Source of the DNA: CAZAFC01 sp964484675 | GTDB lineage: Bacteria; Patescibacteriota; Saccharimonadia; Saccharimonadales; UBA4665 | Direction: 5' to 3' | DNA: 64,000 nt | Assembly: GCA_964484675.1 (NCBI GenBank) | Contig: CAZAFC010000007.1 | Coordinates: forward strand, 12,408 to 76,407 | Shown here: positions 26,671 through 35,477 of the stretch, in pieces | Layout of the letters: every line of letters begins with the position of its first letter | How positions within the stretch are numbered: position 1 is the stretch's first letter | The notes under the pieces: model-generated | What the model was told of the DNA's origin: nothing | The model's database searches: none | Seen by the model: only the letters and a program-made list of their open reading frames with translations | Made by a program: the position numbers and the translations under genes

Positions 26671-27816
26671 ATGTCAGCAAAAAGATACGACGATCAGCTC
26701 CTTGAATCACTCCATAAGGTATATCAAAGCAACCCAGAAGATTTGGATTTTAAGAAGTATTTTGCCCTGGAGCTGTATAAAAAAGGAGAACTCAAAGATG
26801 CTCGGCCGTTACTCGCAGAAGTGTTTGAGGTCGATAGGGATCTCAACGTCGAACGTGCTCTTAATGATATTTCGGTAAAACTCGAACCAGAAAGCCACAA
26901 GCTGGGCTTTGTAACGACCGAGGAGCCAGAGCCAGAACTACCAAAATCCGGCAAGAATCTCATCACGTTTGCTAATGTAGCTGGCATGGATGCGGTCAAA
27001 GAGGCAATACGCACCGATATTATCTATCCATTTCAACACCCTGAAATGTATGCTAAATACAATAAACAAGCTGGCGGCGGCATTCTCATGTTTGGCCCTC
27101 CTGGATGTGGCAAGACATATATTGCTCGTGCGGCCGCGGGCGAAATAAACGCCGAGTTTGTCAGCGCTTCAATCCACGAATTACTCAGTTCGTACGCGGG
27201 CGAAGGCGAGCGTAGTCTTCATTATTTCTTTGAGCTGGCTCGCGAGAAGGCTCCGGCGGTCATGTTCTTTGATGAAATCGACGCCATTGGCGGTAGTCGC
27301 TCTGGCCTTAATTCGGTCGTTCGGCCTTTGGTTAACCAACTGTTGACCGAAATGGATGGGCTGGAAGACAACAACAAGGATTTGCTGATTATCGGGGCAA
27401 CCAACTTACCCTGGGAAGTAGACAGCGCTCTGCGTCGGCCTGGTCGTTTTGACAAGATTTTGTTTGTCCCGCCACCAGATAAGGCTGCTCGTGCGCGCCT
27501 ATTTGAGCTGAATATGGCAGGGAAGCCACACGATGAGATTGACTATGCCAGACTTGCGGAGATGACCAAGCGGTATTCAGCGGCTGACATCGTCCGGATT
27601 TGCGATGAAGCAAGTGAAGAGACGTTTAAGCTGGCCATTCGCACGGGCAAAGAGGAGAAGATTAGCCATAAGCTTTTGGCTGAGGCAACTGAGAAATCCC
27701 ACTCTTCCATTGAAGAATGGTTCGAGACGGTGCGTAATTATATCGAGTATAGCAACGAGTCCGGCTTATTCGACCCAGTTAAAGTCTACTTACAAAAAGT
27801 CAAAGATGAACGCTAA
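26671..27816 (+). CDS. AAA+ ATPase with N-terminal helical repeat domain
   Basis: The 381-residue protein has a TPR-like helical N-terminus (residues 1-80, with FALELYKKGELKDARPLLAEVF), then one AAA module: Walker A FGPPGCGKT, Walker B VMFFDEIDAIGG, sensor 1 IIGATN and RRPGRFD. It resembles the classical Cdc48/Vps4-type clade but lacks protease motifs. Its base composition is more AT-rich than that of the housekeeping genes. It overlaps the downstream TPR gene by 11 nt, so the two are co-translated and probably form a complex in which the TPR protein selects substrates. It lies directly after tRNA-Lys. The target is unknown. Confidence 0.82.
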   Translation: MSAKRYDDQLLESLHKVYQSNPEDLDFKKYFALELYKKGELKDARPLLAEVFEVDRDLNVERALNDISVKLEPESHKLGFVTTEEPEPELPKSGKNLITFANVAGMDAVKEAIRTDIIYPFQHPEMYAKYNKQAGGGILMFGPPGCGKTYIARAAAGEINAEFVSASIHELLSSYAGEGERSLHYFFELAREKAPAVMFFDEIDAIGGSRSGLNSVVRPLVNQLLTEMDGLEDNNKDLLIIGATNLPWEVDSALRRPGRFDKILFVPPPDKAARARLFELNMAGKPHDEIDYARLAEMTKRYSAADIVRICDEASEETFKLAIRTGKEEKISHKLLAEATEKSHSSIEEWFETVRNYIEYSNESGLFDPVKVYLQKVKDER

Positions 27817-28624
27817 TAACGACCAGCTTGCTCATTTATATAACGAACTTCAAGCGCTCGTCGGGAGCCATCGCCACGACTTGATCATAAGTGTTGCGAC
27901 TCGAATACTGGCGCTGGATCCCCGCAATAAGTTTGCGCTCTACAACTTGATTGCAGCGCAATACCAGCTAGCTCAAACCTCAGGATCTGACGAAGCTTTT
28001 GCCACGATGCGCCAGACAACTGAGCGTGCGCTATCACTATACCCCAACGACGGGTATTTATTTTTCATGCTGTTTCACTATTACCTGTGGTACGGCGGCG
28101 CGCAATACGTCCAAGCCAGAGATTGCCTATTGCGATGTATCGAACTTGAGCCGCGAAATGCCGAATACTTCCGTTGGCTGGGCGAAATCTATCTCATTAA
28201 CCGCGAAGCGAATAAGGCGGCAAAGTACCTTCAAGAGGCCGTGCGCCTCGCGCCCCATGAAGCAAGCTACAGGAGTCGTTACGCGCTCGCTTTATTACGT
28301 CAGCACAAAATCAAAGAAAGCTCTGAAATGGCGGCGAAAGCCTTAAGTGATGACCCTGATGACATGAGTGTATTGGACGACGTCGGCATGGTGTATATCT
28401 TGCTTGGTGATTTGCAGAAAGCAGACAGGTTTTTTCGTGATGCTATTCGCCGCAATCCAACGTATAACTACTTCCACCAGCATATGGACTGGATCAAGCG
28501 CGAATTACGCGACAAGGAACAGCGCGATAAACAGGGTAAAAAGTATACACCGCTTTACATACGCCAAAAAGGTTCAAAGCGCTTCTTCGATGAAGATGGT
28601 CCGACTACCGTTGCCGTAGCATGA
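27806..28624 (+). CDS. Tetratricopeptide-repeat protein, partner of the AAA ATPase
   Basis: The 272-residue protein is built of TPR helices: LDPRNKFALYNLIAAQYQLA, LYPNDGYLFFMLFHYYLWYG, LEPRNAEYFRWLGEIYLINRE, LAPHEASYRSRYALALLRQ, DDPDDMSVLDDVGMVYILLGD and the NPTYNYFHQ segment. The last 50 residues are charged and non-repetitive. The start ATG 27806 lies inside the end of the ATPase gene, and a much longer upstream frame is out of register with it. Adapter function for the ATPase is inferred from coupling. Confidence 0.83.
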   Translation: MNANNDQLAHLYNELQALVGSHRHDLIISVATRILALDPRNKFALYNLIAAQYQLAQTSGSDEAFATMRQTTERALSLYPNDGYLFFMLFHYYLWYGGAQYVQARDCLLRCIELEPRNAEYFRWLGEIYLINREANKAAKYLQEAVRLAPHEASYRSRYALALLRQHKIKESSEMAAKALSDDPDDMSVLDDVGMVYILLGDLQKADRFFRDAIRRNPTYNYFHQHMDWIKRELRDKEQRDKQGKKYTPLYIRQKGSKRFFDEDGPTTVAVA

Positions 28625-28776
28625 GCGGAAAGCTTCGTGCCCAGCTTTGGTATGCATGTAGATGCAAATACCCCACCTGCGAGTAATGAAGGCTTCAAGC
28701 GACACAAGCTCTCGCTGAGCTTACTTGCAACCTCAACCACGCTAATAAGTGCCCAAATGCCAATAGGCGTGACTTT

Positions 28777-29253
28777 TTATAGCTGTTGGCTTTGCTCGAG
28801 GCGGTCCACGACACTACGAGTGCTATGAAAGACGGAGCCACCTTCCAGTACCGTTTGCCGAACCAGCGCGATAAGTTTAGGCGTATCCGCGGCGGCCTGT
28901 TTGACCCACGCAGAGTTGGGGATGGTGCGCGGGTTGTGAGCAACGCCCCAGTTAGCCATCGCTACAAGGATGGGGATAAACAGGTCAAGACCTCTATCGG
29001 TGAGCGAGTAGGTGGCCTTGCGCTTGTCGCTGGTGTCGGTTTTTCGAGCTAGCAAGCCCGCCGTCTCTAAATGAACGAGTTTGTCGGCGAGCATACTTGT
29101 GGTGATGTGCTCGGCCGAAGAAAGAAACTCGCTGTAGGTCCGCTTGCCATGAAAGACAATGTCTCGAGCAATAAGCAGCGACCATGGGTCGCCAATAATA
29201 TTAGCCGTAAATGTAACCGGGCAGGTGGTCTGCTCGCGAACCTGTTTCTTCAT
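28777..29253 (-). CDS. HxlR family transcriptional regulator
   Basis: A 158-residue winged-helix protein with the HxlR core: CPVTFTANIIGDPWSLLIARDI, TYSEFLSSAEHITTSMLADKLVHLETAGLL, then YSLTDRGLDLFIPILVAMANWG. Such regulators respond to redox or electrophile stress through a cysteine; the likely sensor here is C11. TATACT (29260-29265, minus strand) ends 6 bases before the ATG and TTGGGA lies 17 bases further upstream. It is divergent from the EthD gene, which it probably regulates. The 150 nt after its stop (28625-28776) hold nothing I can name. Confidence 0.87.
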   Translation of the reverse strand: MKKQVREQTTCPVTFTANIIGDPWSLLIARDIVFHGKRTYSEFLSSAEHITTSMLADKLVHLETAGLLARKTDTSDKRKATYSLTDRGLDLFIPILVAMANWGVAHNPRTIPNSAWVKQAAADTPKLIALVRQTVLEGGSVFHSTRSVVDRLEQSQQL

Positions 29254-29259
29254 GAATGG

Positions 29260-29303
29260 AGTATAGCAAAATGGCTTGGTTTTCCCAAGCAGTCTGCTAC
29301 AAT
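29260..29303. promoter_or_regulatory. Back-to-back divergent promoters with palindromic centre
   Basis: For the minus gene, TTGGGA (29283-29288) and TATACT (29260-29265) are 17 bases apart. For the plus gene, TTGGTT (29276-29281) and TACAAT (29298-29303) are 16 apart. The two -35 boxes form the palindrome gcttgg/ccaagc (29274-29279 and 29285-29290), a likely operator for HxlR. Confidence 0.75.
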
Positions 29304-29338
29304 GAAAGTATTATCTAAGCTCATGAGGAGAACCGCAG

Positions 29339-29650
29339 ATGGTACGATTACTTGTCTTGTATCCCAAGCCGAACGATGTCGAGGCTTTCGAGAAGCAATT
29401 TAATGAGGTGCTTGTTCCTCTCACGAAAAAGATGGCCGGGCTGCGTAGCTATACCGTCAGCCGTAACATTGCGCCCAGCCTGCGAGGCGAGGCATACTAC
29501 ATGGTTGCAGAGCTTGACTGGGATGACATGGCGGCAATGCAGCAGGCATTTCAGTCTCCGGAAGGCAAAGAGGCTGCCATTGAAGCGGGTCGTGTTGCCG
29601 AGCTGAGCCCAGGCGCGCGCAGCATGACGTACGAAGTCCAAGCAGTCTAG
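29339..29650 (+). CDS. EthD-domain (dimeric ferredoxin-like) protein
   Basis: The 103-residue protein matches EthD/ABM-fold enzymes: VLYPKPNDVEAFEKQFNEVLVPLTKKMAGLRSY, then YYMVAELDWDDMAAMQQAFQSPEGKEA. Members of this fold degrade or isomerise small ketones and quinones. GAGGAG upstream and a 30-nt leader give a conventional ribosome site. Being divergent from HxlR, it is probably induced by a reactive small molecule. Confidence 0.82.
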   Translation: MVRLLVLYPKPNDVEAFEKQFNEVLVPLTKKMAGLRSYTVSRNIAPSLRGEAYYMVAELDWDDMAAMQQAFQSPEGKEAAIEAGRVAELSPGARSMTYEVQAV

Positions 29651-29698
29651 AAAATCTTGGCCCCGATATTCTGGCATTACGCGTAACATTCGGCGCTT

Positions 29699-31519
29699 TT
29701 ACGAGTCGCCGGAAGGTTGTTTGGCGGCATCGGCTGCGCTTGTCAGGTAGCCGCCGCTCTGATGCGTCCACAGTTTTGCGTATGTGCCGCTACGCCTTAC
29801 CAGCTCGTCATGCGTGCCAGCTTCGACCACGCGCCCTTTGTCTATAACGACGATTTTGTCCATGCGCTGGATGGTGCTGAGGCGATGCGCGATGACAAGC
29901 GCCGTGCGGTCTTTCATGAGTTTCCACAGCGCTTTCTGTATGTACTGCTCACTCCGGCTATCGAGCGCGCTCGTGGCCTCGTCGAGCACCAGAATCGGCG
30001 CATCCTTCAAAAGTGCTCTGGCAATTGCGACGCGTTGCCGCTGCCCGCCAGAGAGCTTGACACCACGCTCGCCAACGAGCGTATCATAGCCGCCTGCGAG
30101 TTGGTGTACGAACTCATCCACATATGCTGCTTTGCCGGCTGCTTGGACTGTCTTCTTGGAGGCGCCAGGATTGCCATATGCGATATTTTCAAAGATGCTG
30201 CGATGGAAGAGCAGCGGCTCCTGCGGCACGTACGCAATTTTGGAGCGCAGCTCATGCTGGGAAAGTTCGCGGATGTCGACACCGGCAATCGTGATGCTGC
30301 CGTCGGTCACATCCATGAATCTGAGCAGCAACTTCGTGAGCGTCGTTTTGCCGCTGCCGGAGTAGCCAACCAAGCCCACACGCTCGCCAGGCTTAATTTC
30401 TAGATTGAAATGCTTGATGGCTGTCATTTTCTCGAGGGCGTCGCTATAAGAATACGTCACGTCGTGCAGCGCAATGGTGAGTTGAGCATCTTTGGCTAGT
30501 TTCTTGGGCTGAGCGACATCTACGATCGTTGGCTTGACAAGCATGGTTTTCACGGCTTGATGTGAACCGCTCATGATTGTTTCGTATGCCTTTATGAGTT
30601 CGGCAATGTCCTGGGTGGCGTTAACCAGCTTAACGACGTAGAGCTGCACAAGTACCACAATCGCGATCGATATGGCATGCCGTTCGTAGAGCCGAGCTGT
30701 GATAAGGAGCAGTACTACGGTTGCAAAGGCGGCCAGCAGCATCCGGCCGACATCAGATGGGATTGAAGACAGCCAAGATCGATATTGCGCCTCGAGCTGC
30801 TTGCCTAGCGTGGTGCCGAGATGGGACTGCTCGTACTGCTCAGAGGCGAAGCTCTTTACCGTTGCGCCGTGGCCGAGGGCATCGCCCACCGCTCCGGCAA
30901 CTTCGCTGTTGGCTTCGCTGAGGATTCGGCGATACTTGAGGCGCCACCTGCCGCTCGCGACCGTAAAGCTGAAGATGAGCGCCATGCTCACGAGTGTAGC
31001 GCCAGCAAGCGCAATTGATTGGTACGCGATAATTCCTATGCTGGTGGCTATGACAACGACCTGCTTCGTAACGCCATTCAGCACGAGCACACAGTACTCG
31101 TTATAAGCGTCCCTCAGCCGGGTCGCTTGCGAGCCAAGCGTGCCCAGATAATTGTTGTTGTAAAATTCGTAGTCTTTCGCAAGGTAATTGGCAAAAATCT
31201 CTTTTTGGATAAATTCGGTGCCCGCTTTGCCATTCTTGCAGATAGCTGCGCCACCGACTGCCCACAGCAAACTATACGCAATGCCGAGCACGAGCACGAC
31301 TATAGCGTAATGCCCGACTTTGCTGAAGTGATTGGTGATAATCGCCTGGAGGCCGTACGCCACCTCAAAAGGAATGAGTACGTTATAAATAAGCAGCGCG
31401 GCTGGCCGGGTGAACAGCCAACATACCAACGTCGGCTTATCCCTGAAGTTGGCTTTCCAGAAAAGCTTGTGGGTGGCGCGGGCTGCTGCGCGGTCGCGGG
31501 TCGTGAATGTTGATGACAT
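29699..31519 (-). CDS. ABC transporter, fused membrane and ATP-binding domains
   Basis: A 606-residue half-transporter. Residues 1-320 contain six membrane helices. The ATPase half has Walker A GYSGSGKTT, Q-loop YVPQEPLLF, signature LSGGQRQRVAIARALL, Walker B ILVLDEATSALD and H-loop IAHRLST. It resembles MsbA/multidrug exporters and should work as a homodimer. A TATACT box (31527-31532, minus strand) ends 7 bases before the ATG, so the mRNA is predicted leaderless. The substrate is not evident. Confidence 0.92.
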   Translation of the reverse strand: MSSTFTTRDRAAARATHKLFWKANFRDKPTLVCWLFTRPAALLIYNVLIPFEVAYGLQAIITNHFSKVGHYAIVVLVLGIAYSLLWAVGGAAICKNGKAGTEFIQKEIFANYLAKDYEFYNNNYLGTLGSQATRLRDAYNEYCVLVLNGVTKQVVVIATSIGIIAYQSIALAGATLVSMALIFSFTVASGRWRLKYRRILSEANSEVAGAVGDALGHGATVKSFASEQYEQSHLGTTLGKQLEAQYRSWLSSIPSDVGRMLLAAFATVVLLLITARLYERHAISIAIVVLVQLYVVKLVNATQDIAELIKAYETIMSGSHQAVKTMLVKPTIVDVAQPKKLAKDAQLTIALHDVTYSYSDALEKMTAIKHFNLEIKPGERVGLVGYSGSGKTTLTKLLLRFMDVTDGSITIAGVDIRELSQHELRSKIAYVPQEPLLFHRSIFENIAYGNPGASKKTVQAAGKAAYVDEFVHQLAGGYDTLVGERGVKLSGGQRQRVAIARALLKDAPILVLDEATSALDSRSEQYIQKALWKLMKDRTALVIAHRLSTIQRMDKIVVIDKGRVVEAGTHDELVRRSGTYAKLWTHQSGGYLTSAADAAKQPSGDS

Positions 31520-31632
31520 TCAAGGGAGTATACTCCTTTTAAAAATATCAGCGTATCAAAATCCACACGCCGAACAACACAATCGGTGCTGAGGCCGACC
31601 TCAAAGCCGCCGGTATTTGCTATACTGAAGCG

Positions 31633-32124
31633 GTGGAAAAAGACAAAAAATATATGCGGCTAGCGATTGCCGCGGCCGAAGAAGCGCGGCGCGAAGGCGG
31701 CGTGGCAATCGGCGCGGTACTGGTGGACGGCGCCAATGGCCGAGTGCTGGCTTCGGGCGGTAGCTTGGTGGGTATCACGCACGATCCGACGTCGCATGCC
31801 GAGGTGAATTGCATTCGGGCGGCTTGTGCTCAGCTAGGCACGAGCGATTTGTACGGGCACATTTTGTACAGCACGCTCGAGCCGTGTCATATGTGCTTGA
31901 GTGCTGCTGCGTGGGCGAAGATTCAGACAGTCGTGTTTGGCGCTTATCGTAAGGATGTTGACGCGACGCTCTTTGATGTTGCGCACGGCGCGGGTGACGA
32001 GCGTGAGGCGGCGCGGATGAATCTCAGAGAACATGCCCACATGGAAGCTCGCGGTGGTGTGCTGGAAAAAGCCTGCGCCGATTTGCTTGGGTCGTACCAT
32101 GAGTACGCTCGACATACGATGTAA
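31633..32124 (+). CDS. Nucleoside/nucleobase deaminase (CDA superfamily)
   Basis: A 163-residue zinc deaminase with HAEVN (zinc His and proton-shuttle Glu) and EPCHMC (zinc cysteines). EEARREGGVAIGAVLVD and the FGAYRKDVDATLFDV segment resemble guanine or tRNA-adenosine deaminase-like members; the substrate is uncertain. The start is GTG, 6 bases after TATACT (31621-31626), with no Shine-Dalgarno. Confidence 0.88.
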   Translation: MEKDKKYMRLAIAAAEEARREGGVAIGAVLVDGANGRVLASGGSLVGITHDPTSHAEVNCIRAACAQLGTSDLYGHILYSTLEPCHMCLSAAAWAKIQTVVFGAYRKDVDATLFDVAHGAGDEREAARMNLREHAHMEARGGVLEKACADLLGSYHEYARHTM

Positions 32125-32173
32125 AAATTACTCTACCTATCCCTGAGGATGCCGCGGTTGCGGTGCCCGGCGT

Positions 32174-32203
32174 TTGACCTATGTAATATGCTTATGGTTA
32201 TAT
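32174..32203 (+). promoter_or_regulatory. Promoter of the secreted amidase gene
   Basis: TTGACC (32174-32179) and TTATAT (32198-32203), 18-base spacing. GGAGGG lies about 8 bases before the ATG at 32237. Confidence 0.6.
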
Positions 32204-32236
32204 GAAGCGCGTGCAATCTAATGGAGGGATAGCCTT

Positions 32237-34237
32237 ATGCTCAAGAACCATCTCAGAACGCGCAGTAAACTAATGCAAGCAGCTGCTGGCCTTGCAGCTG
32301 GCGTGCTTGGTCTGGCAACCCCTGGCATTGCATGGGCACAGGCGACGCAAAGTTCGTCGTTGCAGCTCACTTTCTCGCAAGCAGCGCAACAATATGGCGT
32401 ACCAGAGAGCGTCTTGCTGGCAATTTCATATGACCAAACGCACTGGGAAGCGAACAGTTCTGGCCAGGCCAGCATCAACGGCGGCTTTGGGCCAATGAAT
32501 CTGACGGTGGCGGGTGCTGGCGAATCGTCGGGCCGCGGCGCTTCACTCGATAAAACCACTCGCGTTGATACGAACACGCAAGCGACTTTGACAGAAGCAG
32601 CGCGCATAACCGGTGTGCCAGCCAAGGCACTCGAAACGGACTCCGCGTCGAACATCCGCGCCGGCGCAGCGCTGCTCGCGCACTATGCGGCGCAACTTAA
32701 TGGCGGCACGCTGCCGAAGAATGTCTCCGATTGGTACGGTGCGGTGGCCGAGATGAGTGGAACGTCGAATGCTCAAGCAGCCGCATTGTACGCCGATAGC
32801 GTTTTTAACGTAATCAAAACCGGCGCCGCAACAACGACGACCAGCGGGCAATCGGTGAGTTTGCAATCTTCACCAGCTGTCCAGCCGAATAAAGCGACCC
32901 TGCAAGCATTGCACCTGAAGACGATTGCCGGCGCAACGACGCCGACTCCGGAATGCCCTCCGACGCTCAGCTGTACGTTCATTCCAGCGTATTACGGATC
33001 CGACGATCTCAACGACCCGACGAACTATGGTAACTACGATTACGCGCACCGGCCGCAGGACGTGCCGATCAAGTACATTTTCGTGCATGACACCGAGGGG
33101 TCGTATGACAGCACCGTGGCGTGGCTTCAGAACCCGGCATCGTACATAAGCGCGCAGTATGTGATTAATACTGATGGCACGATCACGCAAATGGTTCGCA
33201 ACGAAGACGTGTCGTGGGGCATCAACGACTGGTACCTTAATCCGATCGGTATCAATATTGAGCATGTCGGCTTTGCCGCTTCGGGCTCTACGTGGTACAC
33301 GCCCGCGATGTACAAAGCTTCGGCAACGCTTGTGAGATGGCTATCGCAGAAGTACAATATTACAACAGACCGCAGCCATATTATCGGCCATGACAATGCG
33401 CCTACGCTGGCGGCGAGCCGTATGCCTGGGCAACACTGGGACCCGGGTCCATTCTGGAACTGGAACTATTACATGGGATTGATTCATGGCGTGCCTGAAT
33501 CGGCCGAGCCGTCAATCGCGGCCGCGCAAAACGCAATTGACACGCTTAAGCAAGCTGCCGACCTCAGGGCACCGTTCAATCTGCACGCTCGGGTGGTGAC
33601 GATTTCGCCGCAGTTTGCCGCAAACCAGCCACCAGTTACGGATTGCCAAAACGGCCCGTGCGCGGCGCTTCCGGCGCAAGGTGCAAACTTCGTGTACCTG
33701 CACACGCAGCCGTCTGGTAGCTCGCCTTTACTGAGTGATCAGTACGTGCACCCTGATGGCGCAGCGGGCACCACGGCCGATAACGACTGGGGCGATCAAG
33801 CGGTTACGGGCATGCGCTATGTGGTGGCAGGCGAGCGTCAAGGCTGGACGGGTATTTACTTCGGCGGCCACGTTGGCTGGTTCTACAATCCCGGCAATGC
33901 CAATATCGCTCCGGCCAGCGCCGGTCTCGTGGTGACGCCAAAAGCAGGCGAATCCTCGGTGAGCGTGTATGGCGGCGCGTACCCGGAAGCGTCGGCGTTT
34001 CCGAGCGTTGTGCCGGTGCAGAGTCTCTCGCCGATATACAGCATGAGCGCTGGCCAGTCGTATGTCAGCTCGGGCGTCACGCCAACGATGTACTTCTACG
34101 ATTGGACGTGGAACTATAGCGCACCCGACGATCACGCGGTGATTATCGGCGGCCAGAAGTACTACGCCATTGAGTTCAATCACCGACTCGGCTTCGTGAA
34201 GGCTGACGACGTCACCGTCAGCTACGCACTCGACTAA
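32237..34237 (+). CDS. Secreted peptidoglycan hydrolase: transglycosylase-like plus amidase_2 domains
   Basis: The 666-residue protein has a signal peptide (basic start, hydrophobic core, AWA-QA cleavage near residue 34). Residues 40-190 resemble a lytic-transglycosylase-like domain (YGVPESVLLAISYDQTHWEAN, INGGFGPMNLT). Residues about 265-420 form an N-acetylmuramoyl-L-alanine amidase with zinc ligands in IFVHDTEG and GHDNAP and the HWDPGPFWNW motif. The C-terminal 230 residues hold SH3-like repeats (FVYLHTQPSG) probably binding wall. This architecture is common in actinobacteria. In an epibiont it could remodel its own wall or attack a host or prey wall. Confidence 0.88.
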   Translation: MLKNHLRTRSKLMQAAAGLAAGVLGLATPGIAWAQATQSSSLQLTFSQAAQQYGVPESVLLAISYDQTHWEANSSGQASINGGFGPMNLTVAGAGESSGRGASLDKTTRVDTNTQATLTEAARITGVPAKALETDSASNIRAGAALLAHYAAQLNGGTLPKNVSDWYGAVAEMSGTSNAQAAALYADSVFNVIKTGAATTTTSGQSVSLQSSPAVQPNKATLQALHLKTIAGATTPTPECPPTLSCTFIPAYYGSDDLNDPTNYGNYDYAHRPQDVPIKYIFVHDTEGSYDSTVAWLQNPASYISAQYVINTDGTITQMVRNEDVSWGINDWYLNPIGINIEHVGFAASGSTWYTPAMYKASATLVRWLSQKYNITTDRSHIIGHDNAPTLAASRMPGQHWDPGPFWNWNYYMGLIHGVPESAEPSIAAAQNAIDTLKQAADLRAPFNLHARVVTISPQFAANQPPVTDCQNGPCAALPAQGANFVYLHTQPSGSSPLLSDQYVHPDGAAGTTADNDWGDQAVTGMRYVVAGERQGWTGIYFGGHVGWFYNPGNANIAPASAGLVVTPKAGESSVSVYGGAYPEASAFPSVVPVQSLSPIYSMSAGQSYVSSGVTPTMYFYDWTWNYSAPDDHAVIIGGQKYYAIEFNHRLGFVKADDVTVSYALD

Positions 34238-34260
34238 AGACTTCCGAGCCTGATGGTTTT

Positions 34261-34300
34261 GGTTCCATGGCAACAGTTGCTATACTGGCGCCATGGAACC
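34261..34300. promoter_or_regulatory. 10-bp inverted repeat bracketing the NUDIX promoter
   Basis: ggttccatgg (34261-34270) and ccatggaacc (34291-34300) are perfect complements. The 20-base spacer contains the -10 TATACT (34281-34286); TTGGTT (34259-34264) overlaps the left arm and the ATG (34293) lies in the right arm. A dimeric operator or a cruciform is possible. Confidence 0.65.
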
Positions 34301-34705
34301 CTGTTATTACCGAGTGAGCGTAAAAGCGCTGGTTGTTGATAAGGCTGGCAGGTTTTTGCTCGCCCGTGAATCCGATGGTATGTGGGATTTTCTGGGCGGC
34401 GGGCTTGACCACGACGAGGATGCGGTGGCCGCACTTCGGCGCGAGATTACCGAAGAATCTGGCCTGACAGCGACATATATTTCGCCCACGCCACGCTATT
34501 TTTTAACGGCGCAAAAGCCCGGTACCGACCGATTTTTGCTATCGTGCTGTATGAAGTTAGGCTTGCGGATTTGCAGTTTGTCCCGTCGGATGAATGCCAG
34601 GAGCTGCGGTTCTTCACGCCGAAAGAAGCGCTCGAGCTCCATGCATTGCCGAGCGTACCGCGGTTTGTCGGGCTCTATGAAGTGGGGATGACTCAAGATA
34701 TTTGA
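34293..34705 (+). pseudogene. Frameshifted NUDIX hydrolase
   Basis: Frame 1 encodes a good Nudix N-terminus with box GGGLDHDEDAVAALRREITEESGL and continues to RYFLTAQKPGTDRF. At the five-T run (34533-34537) the coding sense moves to the -1 frame, which then reads FAIVLYEVRLADLQFVPSDE and on to a natural NUDIX end (ELRFFTPKEALEL, PRFVGLYEVG) with a TGA at 34703-34705. Unshifted, the frame continues to a TAG-type end at 34691 with implausible Arg/Ser-rich sequence. One missing T (true mutation or homopolymer error) or -1 slippage explains it. The gene is leaderless, 6 bases after TATACT. Confidence 0.8.
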
Positions 34706-34904
34706 GCGTTCGCGGATGGTTTTCCAAGTTCGGCCGTGCAAGTGCCTTGCTCGGGTGTTTTTGGCTGATTGAGCGGCGCACTTTGTTACATGTTCGGTAG
34801 GGCAGCGCGCGTATGGCGCCATATTTTGGCCCAATCACGCGTATTTTTGTCTGCGCTAAAACAAGCAGGTGTATACTTAAGGTTATATAAACGAGGGTAC
34901 GAAC

Positions 34905-35459
34905 ATGGATGAACAGGACGCACAATCAGGCGCAACGAACGGTGGGACGAGGTCGCTGGTGATGATACTTCTGGTGGTAGTTGCCCTGGGATTGGCGGTA
35001 GGCTGGTGGCGGTGCTGGAAGGGTCATCGGCCAGATCCCGCGCCGAGGAGTGTTGCGACGTGCGCGGCCAGCAATCTGGCGCTTTCGATGGGCACGGCTG
35101 ACGGCACGGCTGGCACAATATATCGGCACGCCGTGGTGACGAATCACGGCTCGGGGGCTTGCACGCTGGCTGGCTACCCGGCGGCGTTTTTGCTGACAAG
35201 TGCTGCTGCGGTGCTTGGTTCCGGTGCAGCAGCCAGTCCGCTTTACACGCCGAGCACAATTACGCTGGCGGCGCATACTGGCCAAGCCCACGCGGTGCTG
35301 GGCTTCCCGGACGCCGGCAATTTTGACCCCGGAGTGTGTAGTGCGAACTCGGCATCGCTTGAATTATTTTTGCCTGACATCGTATCGCCATTGCAAACAC
35401 CACTTGCCCAAGCAAATTGCCCGGGTTTTAGCGTAACAGCACTACAAGCCGGTTCATAA
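34905..35459 (+). CDS. DUF4232 domain membrane-anchored protein
   Basis: The 184-residue protein has an N-terminal membrane anchor (residues 17-35) and an extracellular DUF4232-like domain: CAASNLALSMG, GTAGTIYRHAVVTNHGSGACTLAGYPAAFLL. This domain is frequent in actinobacterial lipoproteins; its function is unknown. Four cysteines could form two disulfides. A TATACT/TATATAA stretch lies about 30 bases upstream with a weak GAGGG ribosome site. Confidence 0.75.
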   Translation: MDEQDAQSGATNGGTRSLVMILLVVVALGLAVGWWRCWKGHRPDPAPRSVATCAASNLALSMGTADGTAGTIYRHAVVTNHGSGACTLAGYPAAFLLTSAAAVLGSGAAASPLYTPSTITLAAHTGQAHAVLGFPDAGNFDPGVCSANSASLELFLPDIVSPLQTPLAQANCPGFSVTALQAGS

Positions 35460-35477
35460 GAATAAAAAGAGATGTGT

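Noticed and set aside
28637..28828. 63-codon plus-strand ORF between the TPR and HxlR genes
   Set aside because: It runs into the HxlR coding region on the other strand and shows no gene-like features.
26367..29650. Integrated element at tRNA-Lys with flanking attachment sites
   Set aside because: No direct repeat of the tRNA 3' end was found to the right and there is no integrase, so only a composition difference supports it.
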